DNA of 64,000 nucleotides from CAIYPG01 sp903864555. GTDB lineage: Bacteria > Pseudomonadota > Gammaproteobacteria > Burkholderiales > SG8-39. The stretch lies in the NCBI GenBank assembly GCA_947474715.1, contig CANJJT010000003.1, forward strand, positions 1-64,000, written 5' to 3'. The notes below the pieces were generated by a model. That model worked only from the letters and a program-made list of their open reading frames with translations, was not told the DNA's origin and ran no database searches. Positions 42,942 to 52,188 of this stretch are shown here, piece after piece (positions within the stretch are counted from its first letter, which is position 1; each line of letters begins with the position of its first letter). Position numbers and translations under genes: made by a program.

Positions 42942-44177
42942 TTAATGTATTCCGAGAGACTGCCTGTCGCGGTCCGCCTCCTCAAACCACCTCTCCAGTT
43001 CGGTTACCAGACGGTTACGTTCAAAGTGGTCAAGATAATACCGGTGGCCGAGCGCACCCATTGCATTTCGGCAGGCCGGGGACATGTTGTTCAATGCAAG
43101 GACGTTCCTTGCAAGGGACGCGGCATCCTCGGCCGGCCCGACAAGTGCCGCTCCGGATGCAATGAGGACTGCGGCCCCTTCCCCGTCTAGCATGCCGATG
43201 ATAGGTCTTCCGCAGGCGAGGTAGGATTGTATCTTAGCGGGAATGGTCGATGCGAAAATTGGCTCCTGCTTGAGAGTTACAAGCAAGGCATCGGCCTGAG
43301 CAAACAGGGCGGGCATTGATTCCAGCGGGAACGAGCCCGGCATGTGCACGGTGTCCTGCAGTTGTCTGCGTTGAATCTCCACGCGAACCCACTCCGCCAA
43401 CCGCCCATCACCTACCAGCACCCAATGTATGTCCTTCCTGTCACGCGTCTGTTCTGCCGCATCCAATACTGCGGCAAAGCCCTGGGCGGCACCAATGTTG
43501 CCGGCAAATACCACCGTGAAGCCGAGGGGTAACTGGAAGGGAGCCTTCATATCTGGCGGTTTGGTGAAGACAGCTTCGGCCCAACTGGGAAAGTAGCGAA
43601 CTGATTCAGGGCGAGCACCACGATTGAGCACGTGTTCGATGAACCCCCTGGACTGCACCAAAATCCGGTCGCAACGGGCATAAATGAAGCTTACGAGCTT
43701 GCCAATTAGCTGCAAAACCAGTCGTGATCGGACTGCTCCGGTGGCCGCCACGCTCTCAGGCCAGAGGTCGAGTACCCACAGCAAGACCGGCGACTGACGT
43801 AGTTTCCCAAGTAATAACGCTGGTAGTGCTACTGTGATCGGAGATGGCTCATAGACAAAGATCGCATCAAACTTATCCTTGAGCGCAAAGGTGCCGACCA
43901 AACTCGCCGACAGCGCAAACGAAAGGTAATTGATTGCCAGCCTAATTCCGCCGCCATTCCCCCTGGGTACCAGCGGGCAACGAATGATGCGCACGCCTCC
44001 CCAGGACTCCTGCCTGACCGAATGCCATCGATATCCCGGAAATGTCCGGCCAGAAGGATAGTTGGGTTGGCCGGTCAGTACGGTTACTGCATGGCCGCGG
44101 CTCACAAGTTCTGTTGCGAGGTCATTGATGCGGAAGTTCTCCGGCCAGAAATACTGGCTGACTATGAGAAGCTTCAA
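42942..44177 (-). CDS. wbuB: GT4 glycosyltransferase, WbuB/WbjE-like (L-FucNAc transferase)
   Basis: The 411-residue enzyme begins LIVSQYFWPENFRINDLA and contains VTVLTGQPNYPSG, VLLWVLDLWPESV, VFAGNIGAAQGF and ASTIPAKIQSYLACGRPII. All are hallmarks of the WbuB/WbjE/Cap5L group that adds L-FucNAc to the lipid-linked first sugar. Position immediately upstream of fnlABC supports that donor. Its ATG overlaps the previous gene's stop by 4 bases. Confidence 0.88.
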   Translation of the reverse strand: MKLLIVSQYFWPENFRINDLATELVSRGHAVTVLTGQPNYPSGRTFPGYRWHSVRQESWGGVRIIRCPLVPRGNGGGIRLAINYLSFALSASLVGTFALKDKFDAIFVYEPSPITVALPALLLGKLRQSPVLLWVLDLWPESVAATGAVRSRLVLQLIGKLVSFIYARCDRILVQSRGFIEHVLNRGARPESVRYFPSWAEAVFTKPPDMKAPFQLPLGFTVVFAGNIGAAQGFAAVLDAAEQTRDRKDIHWVLVGDGRLAEWVRVEIQRRQLQDTVHMPGSFPLESMPALFAQADALLVTLKQEPIFASTIPAKIQSYLACGRPIIGMLDGEGAAVLIASGAALVGPAEDAASLARNVLALNNMSPACRNAMGALGHRYYLDHFERNRLVTELERWFEEADRDRQSLGIH

Positions 44178-45340
44178 ATTTGCTTCCCCAGCTTCTCATG
44201 CGTCACATAAAGTGCGACCACCCGGCGTGTGAAGTCATCCCATGAGTATCTGCTCGCCCTCAGGGGTCCAAGTCGACGCATTTCCTCCATGCGGTCAGGA
44301 TTGCCCAAGCACGCTTGAATTGCCGCTGCAATGGACGGTACGGACAGCGCGTCAAAATACTCTATGGCGTCTGCTCCAAACTCCGGCATTGGTTGGTTGT
44401 CACCAGCCAGAACCGGGCATCCATGTGCCATGGCCTCCAGCAATATATTCGGGCTGTTCTCTATCAGTGATGGATAAACAAACAATGTGGAAGCCCGGTA
44501 AAGGGCGGACAGATGCCCGGCATCGAGACCTGGAATGACAAATATTCGGGAGTCCAGATTGAGTCGTTTGATCTCTTTTTTAACAAGTGAAAAATATCTG
44601 AAATCATGCGGGAGTCCAACAAGGATAAGCGGCACCGTGATCGAAGGGTCGAGAAGTGCATAAGCCTGGATAAGGCGTTCAAAATTCTTGTATGGATAGA
44701 AGTGGGAGACATAAAGCATGAATCTCGCTGGTATGACGTACTTCTGGCGTAATTGTCTTAGTACCAGTTCGCATTCGGCTGAAGGGGGAACTGGCTCGAC
44801 CCCATTCGGGATGACATGGATTTTTGAGGAAGCCACACCCTCCTTGATGAGGATTTCCCTGCAAGTTTGGGATAAGGCAATGACTTGGTCTGCTTTACAG
44901 GAGGAGGACACTATTCTCCGACGCAACAGCTTTAACCGTGCTTGTCCTGTCAGGCTGGTTTCTGCACGCAATGCTTCTTCAGAGAATGGCGCCAGGTTTG
45001 CGACTCCCACAATACTCAGCATGTTTGCCGGAAGCCTCGTGGGCAGGTAGTGCGAAAAGCTCAGATAAATGTTGGTGCGAAGCTGTTTGGCAAGCCTGGG
45101 AAGCCGAGAGTGTTGCCACAATGCGCGATAAATCGCCTTTCCCCTGGTTGGGCTCGATATAGATATGGAACTCACCTTATCGACCTCCGGCAAGCGGCCG
45201 AGAGAGTTTCCTTCCTGAAGCAGCCACATCCGGGAATGCGGATCATGAGCACGAAAGCGGGAAAGAAACGCTTGTGTCCTGGTTAGTTGGCCTCCTGTCG
45301 ACGCAGCCAGCAAGTCAAAAAGGATGCGCCGTTCAGCCAC
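44174..45340 (-). CDS. GT4 glycosyltransferase
   Basis: The protein is 388 residues from GTG 45340, overlapping the end of the amidotransferase gene by 8 bases. A longer in-frame start at 45484 lies well inside that gene. It resembles GT4 enzymes with the LFDLLAASTGGQLTRTQAF head, HVIPNGVEPVPP, FMLYVSHFYPYKNFERLIQA and SLIENSPNILLEAMAHGCPVL with EX7E intact. Likely one of the O-unit transferases; donor unknown. Confidence 0.85.
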   Translation of the reverse strand: MAERRILFDLLAASTGGQLTRTQAFLSRFRAHDPHSRMWLLQEGNSLGRLPEVDKVSSISISSPTRGKAIYRALWQHSRLPRLAKQLRTNIYLSFSHYLPTRLPANMLSIVGVANLAPFSEEALRAETSLTGQARLKLLRRRIVSSSCKADQVIALSQTCREILIKEGVASSKIHVIPNGVEPVPPSAECELVLRQLRQKYVIPARFMLYVSHFYPYKNFERLIQAYALLDPSITVPLILVGLPHDFRYFSLVKKEIKRLNLDSRIFVIPGLDAGHLSALYRASTLFVYPSLIENSPNILLEAMAHGCPVLAGDNQPMPEFGADAIEYFDALSVPSIAAAIQACLGNPDRMEEMRRLGPLRASRYSWDDFTRRVVALYVTHEKLGKQI

Positions 45341-47171
45341 GCTGTTTCTCGTGCCATAGCTCAAAGCAGAGTATCGCCCACAGCATGTTCTCGTGATTTC
45401 GCCTACCGGACATGTGTTCTGCGAGCAGAATGCGTGCAGCTTTCCGGTCGATGAATCCACTCGAAGACAGTTCGCCTGACTCAATGGCTCCTGTAAGTCG
45501 AGACCGCAGACTGGTTCTCAGCCATTTACGTATTGGTACAGTGAAGCCATGTTTGGGTCTGTCAAAAAGTTCCTTGGGCAAATGGCGCGAAAGCATCGAC
45601 TTGAGCAGGGGTTTGCCGGCACGTGTTCTCTGTTGGTCCGGCAATGCTGCAACCGCTTCAACGAACCTGAAATCGAGAAATGGCGTTCTTGCCTCCAGTC
45701 CCACGGCCATCGATGCCCGATCCACTTTTACGAGGATATCGTCGGGCAGATAGGTTTTTAGATCAAGATCCATGAAGGCACGTGTGCTGTTATCCGAGGC
45801 AGCCTTTATCCCCTCCATGAACTCGCTAGCAGAAGAGCTGATTCCAGGCGCCAGCCAACGATAACTTCGTGATTTGAGAGGACCCCTCATATAGGCAAAC
45901 AAGGAAGTAGATGACCGTTGCGAAAGTGCACGGAGTGCCATTGCCCCTTTGTGGGGTACCAGCGTACTCATCGCCTCCCAGACGCTTCCTGCTCGACTGA
46001 GACATCTACGCCATGGGTCCAGCCTGGCCATGAACTGGTAGTAGGGATATCCACAAAAGAGTTCATCTCCCCCATCGCCGGAAAGTGCCACCGTGACATG
46101 CTTGCGGGTCAGCACGGAGAGAGCCATGGTCGGTATTGAGGAGGCGTCCGCAAATGGTTCGTCGTAACAACTGGGCAGTGACTCAGCAAGCAGTTCCAGA
46201 TCCGATTCGGTCACAACCAAGTCAGTGTGATTGGTACCCAGGTGTGTCGCTATGGCTTTCGCGTAGACAGATTCGTCATGAGCCTTGTCTTCGAATCCTA
46301 TGGTGAAAGTATGTACGTCGGACGCTTCCAGTCGCATGAGGGCGACAATGAGGGCTGAATCGATACCTCCAGACAGGAAAGCGCCAACCGGAACATCACT
46401 CACGAGTCGATACCTGACGCTTGATCTCAGGAGCTTCTCCAGATTCTCTACGGCCTCCATGTCCGACACTCGATCGTCGGAATTCTCGGGAGGATGGGGC
46501 AGCTTCCAGTATCGCGTAATGGATGCTTTGCCATCGGAACCGAGTTGGAGGTAGCACGCAGGGGGAAGTTTTCGGATACCGGAGCAGATTGAGTGCGGGC
46601 CTGGCACATAAGACATCTGAAAATAAAGCGACAACGCTTCTTGATCAATGGTGGTCGGAGCGTCCCCATAACCCTTTAGCGAAGATAGCGTTGACGCGAA
46701 GGCCAGACGGCGACTGTTGTGGGTATAGTAAAGCGGCTTGACTCCCAATCTATCACGCGCCAGGAACAGCGTTTGCTGGCTCTTGTCCCATAGCGCAAAG
46801 GCGAACATGCCATTGAATTTCTGCAGGCAATCAATGCCCCATTGGCGGTAGGCAATCAGTATGACTTCAGTATCGGAATCTGAACGGAACCTGTGACCCA
46901 AACTGGAGAGTTCAGCGCGAATTTCACGAAAATTGAAGATCTCGCCGTTGTAAGTCAAGGTCAGCTTTTCGTCGGCAGTAGTCATAGGTTGATGACCGCG
47001 TTCAGATAGGTCGAGAACTGCAAGCCGTCGATGGGCCATCCCCACGTGCCCGTCTATCCAGATGCCGGCGCCGTCCGGTCCTCGCGATGCCAGCGCTTCT
47101 CGCGCGCGTTCCAGACCGGACCGGTCTACCGGACTGCGATCAAGATTGATTCTTCCCGTTATGCCGCACAT
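45333..47171 (-). CDS. asnB: AsnB-type glutamine amidotransferase (paralog 2)
   Basis: The protein is 612 residues from the ATG at 47171, which gives MCGITG with catalytic Cys2. It has ASRGPDGAGIW, TYNGEIFNFREIR, FLSGGIDSALIVALMR and ALSGDGGDELFCGYPYYQ, so both glutaminase and synthetase sites look intact. Within an O-antigen operon holding a UDP-HexNAc 6-dehydrogenase, amidation of a uronic acid is the likeliest job (WbpS-like), although plain asparagine synthetase cannot be excluded. An upstream in-frame ATG at 47210 is not used, since it would block the nucleophile. It is followed by a GT4 gene overlapping 8 bases. Confidence 0.88.
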   Translation of the reverse strand: MCGITGRINLDRSPVDRSGLERAREALASRGPDGAGIWIDGHVGMAHRRLAVLDLSERGHQPMTTADEKLTLTYNGEIFNFREIRAELSSLGHRFRSDSDTEVILIAYRQWGIDCLQKFNGMFAFALWDKSQQTLFLARDRLGVKPLYYTHNSRRLAFASTLSSLKGYGDAPTTIDQEALSLYFQMSYVPGPHSICSGIRKLPPACYLQLGSDGKASITRYWKLPHPPENSDDRVSDMEAVENLEKLLRSSVRYRLVSDVPVGAFLSGGIDSALIVALMRLEASDVHTFTIGFEDKAHDESVYAKAIATHLGTNHTDLVVTESDLELLAESLPSCYDEPFADASSIPTMALSVLTRKHVTVALSGDGGDELFCGYPYYQFMARLDPWRRCLSRAGSVWEAMSTLVPHKGAMALRALSQRSSTSLFAYMRGPLKSRSYRWLAPGISSSASEFMEGIKAASDNSTRAFMDLDLKTYLPDDILVKVDRASMAVGLEARTPFLDFRFVEAVAALPDQQRTRAGKPLLKSMLSRHLPKELFDRPKHGFTVPIRKWLRTSLRSRLTGAIESGELSSSGFIDRKAARILLAEHMSGRRNHENMLWAILCFELWHEKQRG

Positions 47172-47229
47172 GGACCTGGTCCAGAGATGAGGTGACATCG
47201 CATGGAGCAATGTCCGGGACCTGATTTAA

Positions 47230-48141
47230 TCAGCACACTTTGCTTTCGGTCGTACCAGAGGTATTCATGAAAAAAATGCTTCCTCGAAACTCAAATCTCG
47301 CGCCACAGCCCTGACAGTCGAGATGCTCTTGGTTCCCGAAAGCAAACGCGTTACTTGAGCAACTTGGGCATCGCAGCAGAGATCGCACGTCAATTGACCG
47401 GTTACGATGTGATTGCGACAGCAGCTTTCTTAGTGTTCCAAGCAGGCCGGCTCTCAGCCTTGCCACGAATCCTGTATGACTCTGCGCCGGTCGGCCGGAT
47501 TCAATGGGAGCCGGCCAACTGGCGTCAACCTCTGGATTCAGTACGGTGAAGTCGATGGTTGATTCCCAGTAATATCGAACATGGAAATTAAAGGGATGTT
47601 CCGGAATGAGGCTGGTCGTCACTGGGCGCTTGGCCCTGTGCTCGTACAATTCGACTAACTCGGGATCAGTTCGCCAATCCGGTTTCTTGCGGATGACCAA
47701 GGCACCATCCCGTACGGTAATTTCCAGACGATGGTCCCTATACGGGTTGATGCGCTCCATGAATGCGTCCGGGACCTCGATGTAGCCTGCCTTTGCTACC
47801 CTTTGAAGTTCCGCAAGAAAGCGCTCTGGCTGACTTGAGTGTTCAAGAACATGGGATGCGATGACAAAGTCGAAAACTTTGTCTTGAAACGGCAATGCTT
47901 CGACAAATCCCAGCACTGTTGGTCGATCCGATACTAGCGGAGCCCAGTGACGCTGCCCGGTAACCTCGTATGCATCGAGTAAGACGTTAGCACGTGCATA
48001 GGGATTCCCGCCGGAGCCAACTTCCAGGACCAGTGCCTCGGCGTGGACGGGGCAATGGAACCTCCGCATGGCCCAGGCTACACGAGTCAATCCCAGGGAC
48101 TTCGCAATCTGCATGGGCATTGAGTCATATGTCAACATCAT
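47230..48141 (-). CDS. SAM-dependent methyltransferase with C-terminal Trm112-like zinc ribbon
   Basis: The 303-residue protein has a class I methyltransferase core: LVLEVGSGGNPYARANVLLD, PFQDKVFDFVIASHVLEHS, and PDAFMERINPYRDHRLE. A C-terminal cysteine cluster follows, LLRCPSCSSNAF then LDCQGCGARFEFRGS, resembling a Trm112-type zinc ribbon. The substrate is unknown; a sugar in the O-unit is likely from context. ATGA overlap with the upstream CgeB-like gene. Confidence 0.8.
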   Translation of the reverse strand: MMLTYDSMPMQIAKSLGLTRVAWAMRRFHCPVHAEALVLEVGSGGNPYARANVLLDAYEVTGQRHWAPLVSDRPTVLGFVEALPFQDKVFDFVIASHVLEHSSQPERFLAELQRVAKAGYIEVPDAFMERINPYRDHRLEITVRDGALVIRKKPDWRTDPELVELYEHRAKRPVTTSLIPEHPFNFHVRYYWESTIDFTVLNPEVDASWPAPIESGRPAQSHTGFVARLRAGLLGTLRKLLSQSHRNRSIDVRSLLRCPSCSSNAFAFGNQEHLDCQGCGARFEFRGSIFFMNTSGTTESKVC

Positions 48142-49217
48142 GCGGTCAATATCCCTTCATGATCAAGCCAGCCGAGAAATGCGCGGACTCTCGAATTGAC
48201 ATCGTGGCCATCACGATGCACCCGCTCCAGACCGGCCCGGGCCACAGCTAGCCTTTGCTCAGGGTGATCAAGGTAAAAGCGTACTTTCTCGACCAGTTCA
48301 TGTTTACTCCGGAAGTATTCGGCTTCAACGCCCTCGGTGAACATGGAGGCCATTTCAGGTGAGTATTCGCTCATCAACATCGTACCGGCCGCAGGAATCT
48401 CGAAACAACGCCTGGTATAGGTGTCCCGGTTCAGTCGAGAGAAGAAACAAAGTGCGATTCTAGAAGCGCACAGGGCCTTGTTGTAGAGGCTGCCTCTGAC
48501 GGGCTTTACAGGAACGGCACTGCGAAGCCACGGTGAACTGGAGAGTCGGGCATTCCAGCCAGCTTCGGGGCCAAACAATCGCAAGCGTATGCCGCTTCGT
48601 GCCAGTTCCTCAAGACAAGCAAGCCTTCCGTCATTCTCAAAATGTCCGATGAAACACACATCACCGCCCAGTTGTTCTTGTTCCTCAATGGTCAGCTCCT
48701 GGGGGTGATTTTCTTCAGGTACGAACCACGATTTGAAGAGATAAGTCTCTTTCGCACCATGCGCACGGAAGTCACCGATGTTATGACTTCGATAGGCAAG
48801 GGCGACGTCATACTCGGGCAAACAGGCCTTGAAATGACGCCACAGCCAGGAGGGTTGTTCAGGAGAGAACGGATCGTCATTGTTGTAGCCGGCAATGCAC
48901 ACTTTCGGCAGATACCTGGCGATTCTCTGGAGAGTGACGGCGGTGATATGTGTGCCCCGATAGATGAATATCAGGTCTGGCTGGAACGCCTTGGCACAGG
49001 TAAGAAAGTCGGTGTTCAGCCTGTTGAATGTGGGGCCGAGCAGGTATTTGTTCTGCAGTCGCAGCAACAGGTGTCGGGCCACCTGGGTACGACTGTGCCG
49101 GTCGAAATAAGCATGCCATTTAAAACTACTCGTCTCGTGGCCCAAGAGGCTAAAAGCATTCGACACTGGCTCCTCGTGCAATCGAGAATGCCAGTCACCG
49201 GCAATCAGCACTTTCAA
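48138..49217 (-). CDS. CgeB-family glycosyltransferase (1)
   Basis: The 359-residue protein has the CgeB/Glyco_trans_1_2 layout: KVLIAGDWHSRLHEEPVSNA at the start, DLIFIYRGTHI, YNNDDPFSPE, VCFIGHFENDGR, and a C-terminal block with TRRCFEIPAAGTMLMSEYSPE. Family members modify surface glycans or spore outer layers; the donor is unknown. It overlaps the GT2 stop by 4 bases. Confidence 0.8.
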   Translation of the reverse strand: MKVLIAGDWHSRLHEEPVSNAFSLLGHETSSFKWHAYFDRHSRTQVARHLLLRLQNKYLLGPTFNRLNTDFLTCAKAFQPDLIFIYRGTHITAVTLQRIARYLPKVCIAGYNNDDPFSPEQPSWLWRHFKACLPEYDVALAYRSHNIGDFRAHGAKETYLFKSWFVPEENHPQELTIEEQEQLGGDVCFIGHFENDGRLACLEELARSGIRLRLFGPEAGWNARLSSSPWLRSAVPVKPVRGSLYNKALCASRIALCFFSRLNRDTYTRRCFEIPAAGTMLMSEYSPEMASMFTEGVEAEYFRSKHELVEKVRFYLDHPEQRLAVARAGLERVHRDGHDVNSRVRAFLGWLDHEGILTA

Positions 49218-50260
49218 CTTGCACGACCCTTGTAGATATTGCCAAAGGTCGGTGTATAGCCTAGTTTTCGCTTGATGAACTTGATGGTTGACTCGCTGTT
49301 TCTGGCGCCAAGCGTCAATAGGGCCAGCCCATAGAGGTAGAAGAGGGGGCTGCTGCCAAACCCGAGCCTGTGCAAATCACGCAAGTAACGGATAAACACA
49401 GCTCTCGGCTTGTCTGCCTGTATGGACAGGATTGGATATGAATAGCGGGAAATGTCCTGGAGAATAGGTTGGTAGATGGCGACTTTGTCAGTCAATTCGA
49501 CATGTCTGGCGATGCGCAGCATTTCACCCATGAAGTGTAAGGATGATTCGGGTGTGTGCTGGCGAGGCACGAATTTCCCCCGTTCGCTCTCCGCATTGCC
49601 AAAATCGGGAACGCCGCCATTGCGATACAAGGCTACCACCTCAGGAACAAAGACCGCGTTTTTGCGGGACAGTATCCGGGCAACCAGATAGAGCTGGTAG
49701 AGCAATGAACCATCGAAGACATCGGTCGAGAATCCCAAGGCTGATTCCCGGTGCAATGTCAGGCCGGATATCACCACGGAACGACGAAATACCGTGCTGA
49801 TGCTGGCGGCACCAGCCGGAAAATAACGCTCGTCAGGAAAGTAGCGAAACACCTGAGACGGTTTGGCTGGATCATCCTCAAAACAGGCATAGCTGCGAAG
49901 AACGACGCCAACATTTGGATGCTTCTCGGCGGCGTTTGTTATGACTTCCAGTGCATTCTCGGCAAGCAGGTCATCATTGCCCATGAAAAGGCAGAATTTT
50001 CCTCTTGAAACTTCTACCAACCGTCTGAGATTTCCGTCGTAGCCCAGATTGCGAGAATTCTCGTGAAAGCTGATCAGATCCGGAAAATCGCGTGAGTACT
50101 TCTCGCAAACCTGCCTGATGGCCGCTCGCTCTGGCGACCCGTCTTCGCAGATGACAATTTCCAGAGGGCGCTGGGCTTGACTCAAGATCGAGTCTAGAAG
50201 TGGCGGCAGGAGTGATGCCCGGTTGTAGGCTGGTATGCAAACTGAAATGGACGGACCCAC
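49214..50260 (-). CDS. GT2 glycosyltransferase
   Basis: The 348-residue GT-A enzyme has ISVCIPAYNRASLLPPLLDS, VICEDGSPERAAIRQV, NSRNLGYDGNLRRLVEV and CLFMGNDDLLAENALEVI, the last carrying the DxD-like metal site (NDD). Typical inverting O-unit transferase. It begins 3 bases after the third AsnB-type gene and overlaps the CgeB-like gene. Confidence 0.87.
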   Translation of the reverse strand: MGPSISVCIPAYNRASLLPPLLDSILSQAQRPLEIVICEDGSPERAAIRQVCEKYSRDFPDLISFHENSRNLGYDGNLRRLVEVSRGKFCLFMGNDDLLAENALEVITNAAEKHPNVGVVLRSYACFEDDPAKPSQVFRYFPDERYFPAGAASISTVFRRSVVISGLTLHRESALGFSTDVFDGSLLYQLYLVARILSRKNAVFVPEVVALYRNGGVPDFGNAESERGKFVPRQHTPESSLHFMGEMLRIARHVELTDKVAIYQPILQDISRYSYPILSIQADKPRAVFIRYLRDLHRLGFGSSPLFYLYGLALLTLGARNSESTIKFIKRKLGYTPTFGNIYKGRAS

Positions 50261-50263
50261 TAG

Positions 50264-52117
50264 TCAGACTTTCAGGTTTCTGCAGGCCGTGGCCAGCATG
50301 ATCAAGGCAAAAATTCTGGCACCGTTCGCGCGGCCTTTGTGAAGCCCTGAAATAAGCTTGCGAACAGCGCCTGGTCGGATGAATTCAGGCAATCCCGCCA
50401 TACGACCATTGATTCCCTCAAGCGACTCTGCTCTGAGCCATTCATCAAGCGGTATGGAAAACCCTTGTTTCCTATCAATATTGATTTCCGCGGGCAACAT
50501 ATGGCGCGCCATGATTTTCTCTGCGATTCGCGTGCTCATCGCGGATGCCTTGAATTCATCCGGAATTTGCGAGAAACAGAATTCTATCAGCCGATGATCC
50601 AGGAACGGGCAACGCATCTCGAGGCTATGAGCCATGCTGGCGCGGTCGACTTTGGTCAGATAATCACCTGGAAGAATCCCCAGAAAATGCGTTCGAGTCA
50701 TCCGGTCAACCGGACCGGTACCACCGTTGAAATGGTTCAATAAATCGATTTCTGGAGACTCAAGTTCGCCCAGATCGGAGCGGTAATCGGGGGATAGCAA
50801 CTGCATTCGCAAGCGAATGTCGAAATAGGGCGTCCCCCATACTATCTGCTGAAATGGTCCACCCTTCAGTGACAAAACTTTGTTCCGTCCCCGTATCCCT
50901 GCAGGCAGTTGCGAAGCGGCTGCAGCTGCCATTCTGAAAACTGCGGGTGGAACCCAGCGCATCAGCGCCTGATCCTTCATGGCACTCTGGTAGTCGTTAT
51001 AGCCGCCGAAGAGCTCATCTCCGCCGTCCCCCCCCAATGCAACCGTGACATGTTTGCGAGTTAACTGGGAAACCATGAAAGTAGGCAGCAACGATGAGTC
51101 GCCAAGCGGCTCATCTACAAACGCAGTCAGTTTGTCGAGAATGGAAAGTGACGATCCATCCATCTCCAGTTCGTGGTGGCATGTGCCAAAATGTGAAGCG
51201 ATTTTTTTGGCGTGCTCCGATTCGTCCAAGGCAGATCCAGGAAGCTTGACCGTGAATGTGCTCACCGGACCTGGGGAACATCGGGCCGCCGCAGCCACAA
51301 TGAGGCTGGAATCCAGCCCCCCGCTGAGCAATATGCCCAGCGGAACGTCACTAATCATCCGAGTCCTTACGGAGTCTGTCAGCAGGCGTGCTGCTTCGTC
51401 GGAAAGTTCCTCAAGGCTTGTCTTTCCTGGGGCCTGCTGGGGTAGCTGCCAGTATGAATCTATGCGTAGACTGAGATTTTCAATATTCAGCCTGGCGTAA
51501 TGACCAGGAGGAAGTTTGTAGATGCCTTCCAGCAATGACATTGGGGATGGCACATAACCAAGCGCCAGGTAGTGATTGATTGCCTCCGGATTGATGGCAC
51601 GACTCGATGTGATCGACTTCAGTTCCGATGCGAATTCAAACTGATGGTTTGCCAGCGAGTAATAGAGAGGTTTCTCTCCTGCCCTGTCCCGGGCAAGGAA
51701 TAGCGACGGGGGAGCGTTGCCGGAACCGTCATCGAAGATGGCAAATGCGAACATCCCATTGAGTCTGGAGAGGCATGCTTCCCCCCATTGGCGATAGGCT
51801 GCCAGAATGACTTCGGTGTCTCCCGTACTGTTGAACCGTATGCCCTTATCCGACAACTCTTTGCGCAATTCCTTGAAGTTGTAGATTTCGCCGTTGAAAG
51901 TAATGGCGGTTCTACCATCGGACGAGACCATCGGCTGGTGACCGGAAGGTGACAGATCGATCACTGCCAGCCGCCGATGTCCCAGTATCACGTTTCCATC
52001 AGGTGAGCTCCAGAGGCCGGCATCATCGGGTCCACGATACGACAAGCGGTCGCGCATGGATGACGCATGACCGATATGTTCACGCGAACCCCCGATCAAG
52101 CCATAGATTCCGCACAT
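50264..52117 (-). CDS. asnB: AsnB-type glutamine amidotransferase (paralog 3)
   Basis: The 617-residue protein starts MCGIYGLIGG with Cys2 in place. It has YRGPDDAGLW, TFNGEIYNFKELR, LLSGGLDSSLIVAAAARCS and ALGGDGGDELFGGYNDYQ. Full length with both active sites intact. The third such gene in the window, it sits between a CgeB-family gene (71 bases upstream) and a GT2. Probable amidation of a uronic acid in the polysaccharide, inferred from context. Confidence 0.88.
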   Translation of the reverse strand: MCGIYGLIGGSREHIGHASSMRDRLSYRGPDDAGLWSSPDGNVILGHRRLAVIDLSPSGHQPMVSSDGRTAITFNGEIYNFKELRKELSDKGIRFNSTGDTEVILAAYRQWGEACLSRLNGMFAFAIFDDGSGNAPPSLFLARDRAGEKPLYYSLANHQFEFASELKSITSSRAINPEAINHYLALGYVPSPMSLLEGIYKLPPGHYARLNIENLSLRIDSYWQLPQQAPGKTSLEELSDEAARLLTDSVRTRMISDVPLGILLSGGLDSSLIVAAAARCSPGPVSTFTVKLPGSALDESEHAKKIASHFGTCHHELEMDGSSLSILDKLTAFVDEPLGDSSLLPTFMVSQLTRKHVTVALGGDGGDELFGGYNDYQSAMKDQALMRWVPPAVFRMAAAAASQLPAGIRGRNKVLSLKGGPFQQIVWGTPYFDIRLRMQLLSPDYRSDLGELESPEIDLLNHFNGGTGPVDRMTRTHFLGILPGDYLTKVDRASMAHSLEMRCPFLDHRLIEFCFSQIPDEFKASAMSTRIAEKIMARHMLPAEINIDRKQGFSIPLDEWLRAESLEGINGRMAGLPEFIRPGAVRKLISGLHKGRANGARIFALIMLATACRNLKV

Positions 52118-52188
52118 TCCAGGCTACCTTGGACCAACAGACGCGGCGGGTAGAAACAGTTGAGGCAGTGCCTGTTGGCGCATGGATT

